This document shows positions 1-6,964 of a stretch of DNA of 15,152 nucleotides, one piece after another. The notes beneath the pieces were generated by a model. It was not told the DNA's origin, did not search any database, and was given only the letters and a program-made list of their open reading frames with translations. Numbering within the stretch: the stretch's first letter is position 1; the number at the start of each line of letters is the position of its first letter. Both the position numbers and the translations under genes were made by a program. Source of the DNA: Ahrensia sp. (GTDB lineage: Bacteria > Pseudomonadota > Alphaproteobacteria > Rhizobiales > Rhizobiaceae); the NCBI GenBank assembly GCA_024639025.1, contig JAHEJF010000011.1, positions 1-15,152 of the forward strand, written 5' to 3'.

Positions 1-516
1 CACCCGCTTGCCCTTCAGGTCTTCAAGCGAATTGATCGGATCCTTTGTCGCGAAATGGCAAGGATCCCATGCGCCTGCCGAGATGTGCTTGACACCCACC
101 GCCGCATATTCTTCTTCCCATATTTCCTTCAAGCCATACTGATTGAACAGCACCGGGACATCGAGTGAATAACGGCTGCCAAAGGGAAAATAGCCGCCAA
201 ATACGGTCACTTCCGTTGGCGATGCCATGGAGTCGTCATCAGACTGAACCGCATCGATTGTGCCCTTTTGCATGGCCTGGAAGAGTTCGCCCGTAGGCAC
301 AAGTTGATCGGCGTAAAACAGCTCGATCTGCATTTGGTCGCCAGCGATTTGGTTGAACATGTCAATCGCTGGTTTGACGACATGTTCGCCAAGCGCCGCA
401 CCTGCGTAGGTTTGCAACCGCCACTTGATGGTTGATTGGGCAATTGCCGGTGTGGCCAGGGCAGCTGTCGGCACAGCAAGTGCTGCGCCTTTCATAAATG
501 AACGTCTTGTAGTCAT
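1..516 (-). CDS. dctP: TRAP transporter substrate-binding protein DctP (partial, C-terminus outside window)
   Basis: Periplasmic solute-binding subunit of a tripartite ATP-independent periplasmic transporter; it captures the substrate and delivers it to DctQM. The first 172 residues are present and the frame runs off the window edge, so about half of a usual ~330-360-residue protein is seen. It begins MTTRRSFMKG, a Tat-type twin-arginine signal (T-R-R-S-F-M-K), then a hydrophobic stretch and a likely cleavage after ATPAIA. The mature part reads IKWRLQTYAGAALGEH, later LVPTGELFQAMQKGTIDAVQ and, near the truncation, SLEDLKGKRV, all typical of DctP proteins. The ATG at 514-516 is supported by AGGAGA (523-528) with a 6-base spacer. 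It is the last gene seen of the minus-strand cluster, 66 bases after dctM. The substrate cannot be read from this part because the ligand-binding arginine region is missing. Confidence 0.9.
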   Translation of the reverse strand, partial: MTTRRSFMKGAALAVPTAALATPAIAQSTIKWRLQTYAGAALGEHVVKPAIDMFNQIAGDQMQIELFYADQLVPTGELFQAMQKGTIDAVQSDDDSMASPTEVTVFGGYFPFGSRYSLDVPVLFNQYGLKEIWEEEYAAVGVKHISAGAWDPCHFATKDPINSLEDLKGKRV

Positions 517-582
517 TTTTTCTCTCCTGTTTTCTTCGTCATCAAATTGCAGCTTCTTGTGTGCCTCTGTTCGAGGTTCTTG

Positions 583-1905
583 TTAGTTGGCGTAAACATA
601 GCTCGGGAACCACAGCGCGATCTGCGGGAACAGCATGACCAGTATGAGCGCCACCACCATCACCAGTACAAAGGGGGTGATCGAGGCATAAATGTCCTTA
701 AGGCTGATCTCCGGCGGTGCCATGGCCCGCATCAGGAACAAATTATATCCAAAAGGCGGGGTCATATAGGCGATCTGGGTCGTGATCGTATAAAGCACAC
801 CATACCAGATCAGGTTAAACCCAAGCGCATCGACCAGCGGCACATAAAGCGGAGCCACGATCACAAGCATCGCCGTGTCATCCAGAAATGTGCCCATCAA
901 CAAAAATGATAATTGCATCAGAATGAGGATCATCCAGGGATCCAGTCCCAGCTGCTCCGTGAACAGGCCGTCAATTGCCTTAACCGCCCCAAGCCCGTCA
1001 AACACGGCACCAAATCCGAGCGCCGCAAGAATGATCCACATGAACATGCAGGAAATGGCAAGTGTCTGACGCACTGATACTTCAAACACGTCCCGCGTCA
1101 TGCGTCCTTTTAAAACAGCGGCAAGAAACGCCGTGGTTGCCCCCACGGCGGAGCTCTCGACCAGCGATGTCCAACCATTGACGAAGGGCACCATCATGGC
1201 CGCAAAAATCACCAGCGGCAAAAGCCCGGCCCGCAACAGGCGAAACTTTTCAGCGCGTGAAACATCCCGTTCCGCTTCAGGCAAGGCCGGACCCAATTCG
1301 GGTTGAACCCGGCAGCGGACATAGATGTAAATCATAAACATGGCGGCCATCATCAGGCCCGGCAAAATGCCTGCCAGCCACAACTGGCCAACCGGTTGCC
1401 GCGCAATCATGGCATAGAGCACCAGCACCACCGAGGGCGGCACCAGAATACCCAACGAGGAGCCTGCCTGAATGACGCCGGTGACCATACGCTTGTCGTA
1501 GCCACGTTTGAGCAGTTCCGGCAACGCGATCGTCGCGCCGATTGCCATGCCTGCAACCGACAAGCCATTCATCGCAGAAATCAACACCATCAACCCGATC
1601 GTGCCAATCGCCAACCCGCCCCTGACGGGACCCATCCAGACATGAAACATCTTGTAAAGATCATCGGCAATCTTGGATTCCGACAGGACATAACCCATGA
1701 AAATGAACATCGGCAGCGTCAGCAGCGGATACCATTTCATCAGCTTCATGGCGGCAGAAAACGGGATATCCGATCCGCCGACACCCCAAAGCGAAATGGA
1801 AGCGATGGCGCCGATGGCACCAATGGCGCCAAACACCCGTTGGCCGGTGAACAACATCAGCATCATGGAAGAAAACATGAAGATCGCGATCATTTCCTGG
1901 CTCAT
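583..1905 (-). CDS. dctM: TRAP transporter large permease subunit DctM
   Basis: Large membrane subunit (440 residues, normal for the family) that forms the ion-coupled translocation path of the TRAP transporter. It is hydrophobic throughout, with about a dozen membrane segments. Family stretches include LTLPMFIFMGYVLSESKIAD, GLAIGTIGLMVLISAMNGLS, the loop QAGSSLGILVPPSVVLVLYA, and near the C-terminus TTQIAYMTPPFGYNLFLMRA. The frame is open upstream to 1989, but MSQEMIAIF at 1905 is chosen: it puts the first membrane helix at the N-terminus as usual, its ATG overlaps the dctQ stop by one base (TGATG), and a purine-rich AAGGGTGG lies just upstream. The 28 extra residues of the longer frame are charged and translate dctQ-coding DNA. 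The protein resembles the subgroup often labelled mannitol/chloroaromatic TRAP permease, but that label does not define a substrate. Confidence 0.93.
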   Translation of the reverse strand: MSQEMIAIFMFSSMMLMLFTGQRVFGAIGAIGAIASISLWGVGGSDIPFSAAMKLMKWYPLLTLPMFIFMGYVLSESKIADDLYKMFHVWMGPVRGGLAIGTIGLMVLISAMNGLSVAGMAIGATIALPELLKRGYDKRMVTGVIQAGSSLGILVPPSVVLVLYAMIARQPVGQLWLAGILPGLMMAAMFMIYIYVRCRVQPELGPALPEAERDVSRAEKFRLLRAGLLPLVIFAAMMVPFVNGWTSLVESSAVGATTAFLAAVLKGRMTRDVFEVSVRQTLAISCMFMWIILAALGFGAVFDGLGAVKAIDGLFTEQLGLDPWMILILMQLSFLLMGTFLDDTAMLVIVAPLYVPLVDALGFNLIWYGVLYTITTQIAYMTPPFGYNLFLMRAMAPPEISLKDIYASITPFVLVMVVALILVMLFPQIALWFPSYVYAN

Positions 1906-2471
1906 CAGATCGTGCCACCCTTGATCTTGATCAGGTCTTTCATCAATTCCGAAATCGCCTGAAGCAGCATCAGAAACACGCCCACACACATGATCAGCTT
2001 GATCGGCCAGATTTGCGGTCGCCAGGCAGTCGCGCTGCGTTCAAGCCGGCCAATTTCCTCTGAACCAGTCATCAAATTGAGATAGAATTGGAACGGTTCA
2101 CCTTTGAAGTGACCCAGCGAATAGGACAATGAACCCAGTCCGCCGTACAGCAGCACGCCCAGATAGAACAGCAGCAGGAACACGGTAATTGCATCCACCT
2201 GTGCTTTGCGACGATCACTCCATTCCGCATAGAACAAGTCCATGCGCACATTGGAGCCGAGTTGGATCGAATAGGGGCCACCCATGATGTAGTAGGTCAC
2301 CATCGCAAACTGCGCCATTTCGAGGGTCCACAAAGTCGGATCGAAAAATGTTTTCGAGATCGAAGACCAGAGCAGAATGCCGCCCATGACAAATATGCCA
2401 TACATCATCACCCGGCCGATCCGGTAGTTCACACCATCCACGACACGAATGTAGGAGCGTGCAATGCTCAT
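1905..2471 (-). CDS. dctQ: TRAP transporter small permease subunit DctQ
   Basis: Small membrane subunit (188 residues) that joins DctM in the inner-membrane complex. Four hydrophobic segments can be read: around residues 22-42 (VMMYGIFVMGGILLW), 53-68 (AQFAMVTYYIMGG), 93-115 (AITVFLLLFYLGVLLYGG) and 155-175 (PIKLIMCVGVFLMLLQAI). LGSNVRMDLFYAEWSDRRKAQVD and SATAWRPQIWPIKLIM are characteristic of the longer DctQ subgroup found with chloroaromatic/mannitol-type TRAP systems. The start ATG (2469-2471) overlaps the stop of the upstream amidohydrolase gene as ATGA, and its own stop overlaps dctM as TGATG, so translation of the three genes is very probably coupled. Confidence 0.92.
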   Translation of the reverse strand: MSIARSYIRVVDGVNYRIGRVMMYGIFVMGGILLWSSISKTFFDPTLWTLEMAQFAMVTYYIMGGPYSIQLGSNVRMDLFYAEWSDRRKAQVDAITVFLLLFYLGVLLYGGLGSLSYSLGHFKGEPFQFYLNLMTGSEEIGRLERSATAWRPQIWPIKLIMCVGVFLMLLQAISELMKDLIKIKGGTI

Positions 2472-3244
2472 GCGCCCTGCCCCCGGACCATCGGCGCGTG
2501 ACCATCGAGTTCCAGCGCATCGACAACCAGCGCCGAAAGCATGTCACCCATGGCGACACATTGCTCGTGCGTTTTGATCAGGTCGTTCCTGATTTCCAGC
2601 ATGACGTTGAGCCTGCCGCGCTTGACCCCGTGCTCTCTGAGCGTGTGCATCACGCCGTCTTGCGGTCCGTAGGGATCGTTCCTGCGCACCACCATATCTG
2701 TGTGGCGCGGCGCTGCCTGAAGCATGGCATCGGCCAAGCGGGCATCGGCCTCGTGCAAAATGCCAATTTCCACTTCGCGCATTTTGCCATGAAATATGGG
2801 TGTGAAGCTGTGAACCGTGACGATAGCCTGCAAGCCTGACTGGCGCTCAAGCACATTTTCCAACGTGTCGTGATACGGTGTGTAATAGGTATTGATGCGT
2901 TCCTGTTTTGCTTCCAACGACAAGTTCATATTGCCGGGGACATCAAAGATTTCGCTGCGCTCCCTGATGGCATCCGGCACATCCGGCGGGCGGTTCAAAT
3001 CATAGAGCAGCCGCGATGCCGTGCCCAAAAACGCCGGCATGCCAAGTACTTCGCTCATGCGGCGCGTAACCGGATCAGATCCCGGATCCCAGGCAATATG
3101 GCTTTCCAGCAGGTGATCTGGCAGCCCAAGATTGTTGTATTTTTCAGGCATGTGGTTGGATGCATGCTCGCAGACGAACATGATTGGAGCCGAATTCTGG
3201 CCCTGCGAAATGAGTTCGAATACAGGCTCCGACGTTTCTGCCAC
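2468..3244 (-). CDS. N-formylglutamate amidohydrolase family protein
   Basis: Cytosolic metal-dependent hydrolase (258 residues) of the N-formylglutamate amidohydrolase family, whose known members remove a formyl group from N-formyl-L-glutamate in histidine breakdown. Visible family motifs are FVCEHASNHMP (residues 23-33), HIAWDPGSDPVTRRMSEVLG (49-68), LLYDLNRPPD (79-88), IVTVHSFTP (141-149) and VMLEIRND (214-221). The His, Asp, Asn-Arg-Pro and Glu positions are those expected for the active site. The start is a GTG at 3242-3244, with a purine-rich AAGGGAAG a few bases upstream. It is the first gene of the cluster, overlapping dctQ by four bases, and reads divergently from the RpiR regulator. 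No histidine-utilisation genes are seen, so the substrate may be another N-formyl or N-acyl amino acid brought in by the TRAP system; that is inference. Family membership is secure, the substrate is not. Confidence 0.86.
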   Translation of the reverse strand: MAETSEPVFELISQGQNSAPIMFVCEHASNHMPEKYNNLGLPDHLLESHIAWDPGSDPVTRRMSEVLGMPAFLGTASRLLYDLNRPPDVPDAIRERSEIFDVPGNMNLSLEAKQERINTYYTPYHDTLENVLERQSGLQAIVTVHSFTPIFHGKMREVEIGILHEADARLADAMLQAAPRHTDMVVRRNDPYGPQDGVMHTLREHGVKRGRLNVMLEIRNDLIKTHEQCVAMGDMLSALVVDALELDGHAPMVRGQGA

Positions 3245-3371
3245 CTTTTGGCTTCCCTTCCGCTAGCGCATTATGTAAAATCCTCTTCAATAGATGTCGA
3301 CTTGTCAAGATTTGTTCTATTTCTTTTCCCCAAGGCCGACATGAGAGCGTGACACAACCGGGAGAAACGTC
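3245..3371. promoter_or_regulatory. Divergent intergenic region between the TRAP/amidohydrolase cluster and its probable regulator
   Basis: This 127-base gap holds the promoters of both transcription units and is the natural place for the RpiR-type operator. It is more AT-rich than the flanking genes. A small perfect palindrome CTTG-T-CAAG (3301-3309) overlaps the -35 element proposed for the minus-strand cluster, and GTCGAC lies beside it at 3296-3301. These are candidate operator pieces only; no long inverted repeat was found. Confidence 0.55.
3280..3308 (-). promoter_or_regulatory. Candidate sigma-70-type promoter for the amidohydrolase-dctQMP cluster
   Basis: Read on the minus strand, a perfect TTGACA -35 (3308 to 3303) is followed after 17 bases by GAGGAT (3285 to 3280), a weak 3/6 -10 match. 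The position, about 36 bases upstream of the GTG start, is reasonable. The -35 is convincing and the -10 is not, so the exact promoter is uncertain. Confidence 0.4.
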
Positions 3372-4238
3372 GTGTCGACACGATCAATCGCAGAAAGATT
3401 GCGGGAAAAGAAAGACGGTCTGACGCGCGCAGAGCGACAACTCGCCCAGACAATCATGAAAAACTACCCGGCGTCCGGATTGGGCACCATCACAACACTG
3501 GCCAGTGCCGCCGATGTGTCCACGCCAACGGTCGCGCGACTGGTGCAGAAGCTGGGGTTCAGTGGCTTTCCCGATTTCCAGTCGCATGTGCACCGGGAAC
3601 TTAACGAAAAGATATCGGGCCCTATCGCCAAGCGCGAAGGCTGGGTGGAGAACGCACCCGATAGCCACATTCTCAATCGATTCACGGAAGCGGTGATCGA
3701 AAATATCACGCAATCGCTTTACGATATCGACACCAAACTTTTTGACCAGACCTGCGACCTGCTGAGCGACCCCAAGCGTCGGATATTCGTGGTGGGAGGC
3801 AGGATCACGCGTACGCTGGCGGACTATTTCTTCCTGCATATGCAGGTCATCAGGCAGGACGTTACCCATATCAGTTCCAGTTCCAACGCCTGGCCCCACT
3901 ACTTACTGGATATCCGTCAAGGTGATGTGGTCGTTATATTTGACATCCGCCGCTATGAAAACAGCACCCTGAAGTTGGCAGAAATGGCCAGCGAGAAAGG
4001 CGCAGAGATCGTGCTGTTTACCGATCAGTGGAACTCGCCGGTCAGCACCTTCACAAAGTACTGTTTCAACAGCCGCATTGCCGTTCCATCTGCATGGGAT
4101 TCAAACGTTACCTGTATGTTGCTGGCTGAAATTTTTATTGCCGAGATTCAGGAAAGATACTGGGATACCACAAGGGAACGTATGCAGGCGCTCGAAGGCA
4201 TGTTTGACCGCACCCGCTTCTTTAGAAAATTTTCCTGA
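3372..4238 (+). CDS. MurR/RpiR-family transcriptional regulator
   Basis: DNA-binding regulator of 288 residues, the usual family length. The N-terminal HTH domain spans about residues 1-80, with the recognition part around ITTLASAADVSTPTVARLVQKLGFSGFPDF (40-69). The C-terminal part (about 115-270) is a SIS fold: RRIFVVGGRITRTLADYF (136-153), GDVVVIFDIRRYENSTLKLAEMA (184-206), GAEIVLFTDQW (210-220). The usual SIS phosphosugar signature (Ser-x-Ser-Gly-x-Thr) is replaced by DIRRYENST, so a non-phosphosugar ligand is likely. The start is a GTG at 3372 with GGAGA at 3361-3365, six bases upstream. It is divergent from the amidohydrolase-TRAP cluster, so it most likely controls that cluster, as repressor or activator. 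It ends 91 bases before copA, which has its own promoter. Confidence 0.9.
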   Translation: MSTRSIAERLREKKDGLTRAERQLAQTIMKNYPASGLGTITTLASAADVSTPTVARLVQKLGFSGFPDFQSHVHRELNEKISGPIAKREGWVENAPDSHILNRFTEAVIENITQSLYDIDTKLFDQTCDLLSDPKRRIFVVGGRITRTLADYFFLHMQVIRQDVTHISSSSNAWPHYLLDIRQGDVVVIFDIRRYENSTLKLAEMASEKGAEIVLFTDQWNSPVSTFTKYCFNSRIAVPSAWDSNVTCMLLAEIFIAEIQERYWDTTRERMQALEGMFDRTRFFRKFS

Positions 4239-4272
4239 ATTGCAGCATGCATTTGCTTCCGACACCGCTGGC

Positions 4273-4303
4273 TTGACCTTCCACTGACTGGAAGGATTAA
4301 ATT
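4273..4303 (+). promoter_or_regulatory. CueR-type (MerR-family) copper-responsive promoter/operator of copA
   Basis: The -35 TTGACC (4273-4278) and -10 TAAATT (4298-4303) are separated by 19 bases, the overlong spacer typical of MerR-family promoters. The spacer region carries a perfect dyad, CCTTCC (4277-4282), seven bases, GGAAGG (4290-4295). From memory this is the arrangement of the E. coli copA promoter bound by CueR. The expected transcription start is about 20 bases before the copA GTG. The regulator gene itself is not in the window. Confidence 0.88.
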
Positions 4304-4329
4304 GGCTCATTTCCACAGGAACTGGCAGC

Positions 4330-6696
4330 GTGAACACGGCAAACCGGCATTCAGAAACAGCGCTTAAAAGCACATCTGCTGCGCAACCAAGTGAAAGTGA
4401 GACGGCGACAGATCCGGTCTGCGGCATGAGCGTTGCCTTGGGCCAGGGCAAACCCCATTTCGCCTATCAAGGAACAACCTATCACTTTTGCGGCCAGGGT
4501 TGTCACGACCGGTTCTCCAAGGATCCGTGGTTCTACCTGTCCGGCAACAAGCAAAAGCAGGCGCAGGCGGCACCCAAGAATACTCAATTCACATGCCCCA
4601 TGGACCCGGAAATCGTTCAGGACGGCCCCGGCACCTGTCCGAAATGCGGCATGGCGCTTGAACCCATGGGTGGCGTCTCGGATGAACCCAATCACGAGTT
4701 GATCGATTTCACTCGCCGATTATGGATCAGCGTCGGCGCGGCCATTCCCCTCATGATTCTGACCATGGGGCCCATGCTGGGACTGCCAATCCGTCAGTGG
4801 ATCGGCGAGAGCGCTGCGCTCTATGCAGAATTTCTGTTGGCGACGCCTGTGGTGCTTTGGTGTGCCAGGCCGTTTTTTGAACGGGGCTGGTTGTCGATCA
4901 GGACCGGCAATTTCAATATGTGGACCTTGATCATGATTGGTGTCGGCACGGCCTATCTCTATTCCACCATTGCCCTGTTCTTTCCCGGCCTGTTTCCTGC
5001 CGGCCTGCAAATGCCCAGCGGCCACATACCGGTCTATTTTGAAGCTTCCGTCGTGATTGTGGCACTGGTTTTTGTAGGTCAAGTCCTTGAACTGCGGGCC
5101 CGTGAGCGCACCGGCGATGCCATCAAATCCCTGTTGAATCTGGCGCCCAAAACCGCCCGCCGCATTACACCCGATGGCGATGAATATGACGCCCCGCTGG
5201 AGAACATCATCACAGGCGATCATTTGCGGCTGCGGCCAGGCGAGACAGTCCCCGTCGATTCTGTTGTGTTGTCCGGCCAGACAACCGTCGATGAAAGCAT
5301 GTTGACCGGCGAACCGGTGCCGGTGACCAAGACGCCGGGCGATCCGTTGACCGGCGGCACGTTGAACAAGAACGGAACGCTGGTAATCGAGGCAACCCAT
5401 GTTGGCGACCGATCAACGCTTGCGCAAATCATTGCGCTGGTATCGTCCGCGCAAAGGTCACGCGCGCCGATACAAAACCTCGCCGACCGGGTCGCGTCCT
5501 ATTTCGTTCCAGCCGTCGTAATGGCAGCTGTCTGCGCATTCATTGTCTGGTCGTTCCTTGGCCCTGACCCTGCGCTCGTGTTTGCGATCGTCTCGGCTGT
5601 CTCCGTGCTGATCATCGCTTGCCCTTGTGCGCTGGGTCTTGCCACGCCGATGTCGATCATGACAGCAACCGGGCGCGGCGCACAGGAAGGCATTCTCATC
5701 AAGGACGCGGAAATTTTGGAGCGCATGGCGCAGGTCGACGTGCTGGTGGTGGATAAAACCGGGACGCTGACCGAGGGCAAGCCGACTGTCACAGACGTCA
5801 CAACATATGGCGATATCGACGAGGAGAGACTTCTCAGCCTGGTCCGTGGATTGGAAGCAGGCTCTGAACACCCGCTTGCCGAAGCCATTGTAGAGGCAAT
5901 CAGATTGCGCGGCATAGGTGCCGCAAATCCGCACACTACGGAAATCGTTCCCGGCAAAGGTGTCAGCGGCCAGTTCGGTGATCAATCACTTGCCATAGGC
6001 AATAGCGAAATGATGAAAAAGGTTGGTGCGGATCCTGATCCCGCCGACCGGCAGGCCAATCAACTGCGATCAAGTGGCAAAACTGTCATGTTGGTCGCAC
6101 TGGACGGCAATCTCGCTGGGCTGATCGCCGTCAGCGATCCGATTAAGCCATCAACGCGCGATGCAATTGATGCACTTCACCATGTCGGATTGAAAATCAT
6201 CATGGCAACCGGCGATAATGAACTGACGGCAAAAGCCGTCGCCGAGCAGCTTTCAATTGATGAAATCCGCGCCGGCGTCCTGCCAGAAGACAAGAAGACA
6301 CTTGTCGATTCACTTCAAGCCAAGGGCCACAAAGTCGCCATGGCGGGCGACGGTATCAACGATGCGCCCGCGCTTGCAGCAGCAGAGGTCGGCATCGCCA
6401 TGGGTACCGGCGCAGATGTCGCCGTTGAAAGCGCTGGCATCACCTTGATGAGGGGTGATCTCGTTGGCATTTCGCGTGCACGCAAACTGTCACAATCAAC
6501 CCTCCGCAATATCAAGCAGAACCTGTTTTTTGCTTTCGCCTATAACAGTCTCGGCGTGCCCATCGCGGCCGGCATTCTCTATCCTTTGACCGGCACGTTG
6601 CTCTCTCCAATGATTGCAGCGGCAGCAATGAGCCTGTCTTCTGTTTCGGTAATCACCAATGCGCTGCGGTTGCGCCGGGTGGATCTGGACACTTGA
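4330..6696 (+). CDS. copA: Copper-exporting P1B-type ATPase with YHS and heavy-metal-binding N-terminal domains
   Basis: Inner-membrane ATPase (788 residues) that pumps Cu(I) out of the cytosol. In order: a YHS domain (DPVCGM 28-33, YHFCGQGC 51-58), a heavy-metal-binding domain (FTCPMDPE 87-94, GTCPKCGMALEP 101-112), membrane helices from about 131, an actuator domain with LTGEPVPV (325-332), the CPC metal site (IACPCALGLATP 429-440), phosphorylation Asp475 in DKTGT, the HP motif SEHPLAEA (512-519), and the hinge GDGINDAP (673-680). The last helices carry AYN (737-739) and MSLSSVSV (767-774), which with CPC mark the Cu(I) class. No classical HMA domain (GMTCxxC) is present. The start is GTG 4330, with AGGA at 4317-4320; the CueR-type promoter just upstream supports copper induction. 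An oddity is CPMDPE where most family members have CPMHPE. Confidence 0.95.
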   Translation: MNTANRHSETALKSTSAAQPSESETATDPVCGMSVALGQGKPHFAYQGTTYHFCGQGCHDRFSKDPWFYLSGNKQKQAQAAPKNTQFTCPMDPEIVQDGPGTCPKCGMALEPMGGVSDEPNHELIDFTRRLWISVGAAIPLMILTMGPMLGLPIRQWIGESAALYAEFLLATPVVLWCARPFFERGWLSIRTGNFNMWTLIMIGVGTAYLYSTIALFFPGLFPAGLQMPSGHIPVYFEASVVIVALVFVGQVLELRARERTGDAIKSLLNLAPKTARRITPDGDEYDAPLENIITGDHLRLRPGETVPVDSVVLSGQTTVDESMLTGEPVPVTKTPGDPLTGGTLNKNGTLVIEATHVGDRSTLAQIIALVSSAQRSRAPIQNLADRVASYFVPAVVMAAVCAFIVWSFLGPDPALVFAIVSAVSVLIIACPCALGLATPMSIMTATGRGAQEGILIKDAEILERMAQVDVLVVDKTGTLTEGKPTVTDVTTYGDIDEERLLSLVRGLEAGSEHPLAEAIVEAIRLRGIGAANPHTTEIVPGKGVSGQFGDQSLAIGNSEMMKKVGADPDPADRQANQLRSSGKTVMLVALDGNLAGLIAVSDPIKPSTRDAIDALHHVGLKIIMATGDNELTAKAVAEQLSIDEIRAGVLPEDKKTLVDSLQAKGHKVAMAGDGINDAPALAAAEVGIAMGTGADVAVESAGITLMRGDLVGISRARKLSQSTLRNIKQNLFFAFAYNSLGVPIAAGILYPLTGTLLSPMIAAAAMSLSSVSVITNALRLRRVDLDT

Positions 6697-6710
6697 ATCA
6701 AAAATTCAAG
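6692..6710. repeat. Short AT-rich inverted repeat overlapping the copA stop codon
   Basis: CTTGAAT (6692-6698) and ATTCAAG (6704-6710) form a seven-base-pair stem with a CAAAA loop, with the copA TGA inside the left arm. No T-run follows, so it is at best a weak or factor-dependent terminator. It may also simply protect the 3' end of the copA transcript. Confidence 0.4.
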
Positions 6711-6890
6711 CGCATGAATCAGTAAATCACCTGGCAGCTGTAAATATCTGACTTAATTCGCTTTTTTCAAAGGCAAATAAGCCGGATTTCGAGCATACAC
6801 AGCAAATCAGAGTGCATCTCGCATCAATGAATCGCAAGCAAATGTGACTTGTGCCTGCGCACAGATGCCCTGTTGGTGAAGCGAGTTGAA
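6697..6890. other. Intergenic stretch after copA
   Basis: About 190 bases with no credible gene. It contains TGAATC twice (6715-6720 and 6827-6832, with a further copy at the copA stop), a CAGCTG, and a T-run at about 6772-6777 with no clear stem before it. No RNA gene or terminator could be recognised. Confidence 0.5.
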
Positions 6891-6920
6891 TTGCCAATTG
6901 TCCGGCCAGGCCGGATAATT
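6891..6920 (+). promoter_or_regulatory. Probable sigma-70-type promoter with embedded palindromic operator upstream of the protease gene
   Basis: TTGCCA (6891-6896) and GATAAT (6914-6919) are separated by 17 bases, a good -35/-10 pair. The spacer and -10 coincide with a near-perfect palindrome at 6896-6920: the core TCCGGCC-A-GGCCGGA (6901-6915) is flanked by AATT on both sides (6896-6899 and 6917-6920), so 11 of 12 positions pair. A protein bound here would block RNA polymerase, so a repressor site is the simplest reading. The implied leader to the GTG at 6965 is about 40 bases. Confidence 0.6.
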
Positions 6921-6950
6921 TGCGTCTAAATGTATCTCGGTCAGGGAGAA

Positions 6951-6956
6951 AGGAAG
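6951..6956 (+). promoter_or_regulatory. Ribosome binding site that sets the protease start
   Basis: AGGAAG sits eight bases before the GTG at 6965, inside a longer purine-rich run (about 6943-6958). It favours GTG 6965 over the in-frame TTG at 6920, which lies within the palindrome and has no ribosome binding site. Confidence 0.7.
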
Positions 6957-6964
6957 AGCCGCCA

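Noticed and set aside
1303..1962. A 219-codon plus-strand open frame opposite dctM
   Set aside because: The translation is His/Arg/Gln-rich without motifs and lies antisense to a clear TRAP permease gene.
1906..1989. Longer N-terminus for DctM starting at 1989
   Set aside because: The extra 28 residues translate dctQ-coding DNA in another frame, are charged, and lack family similarity; the TGATG overlap supports the start at 1905.
4222..4236. GAAAATTTTC palindrome at the end of the rpiR-type gene as a terminator
   Set aside because: It lies within the coding sequence, is AT-only in its core with no usable loop, and is not followed by a T-run.
6692..6710. Strong intrinsic terminator after copA
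   Set aside because: The hairpin is AT-rich and no T-run follows, so it was kept only as a weak inverted repeat.
6920..6964. Longer N-terminus for the protease from a TTG at 6920
   Set aside because: This TTG overlaps the palindrome and -10 region and has no ribosome binding site, whereas GTG 6965 has AGGAAG at good spacing.
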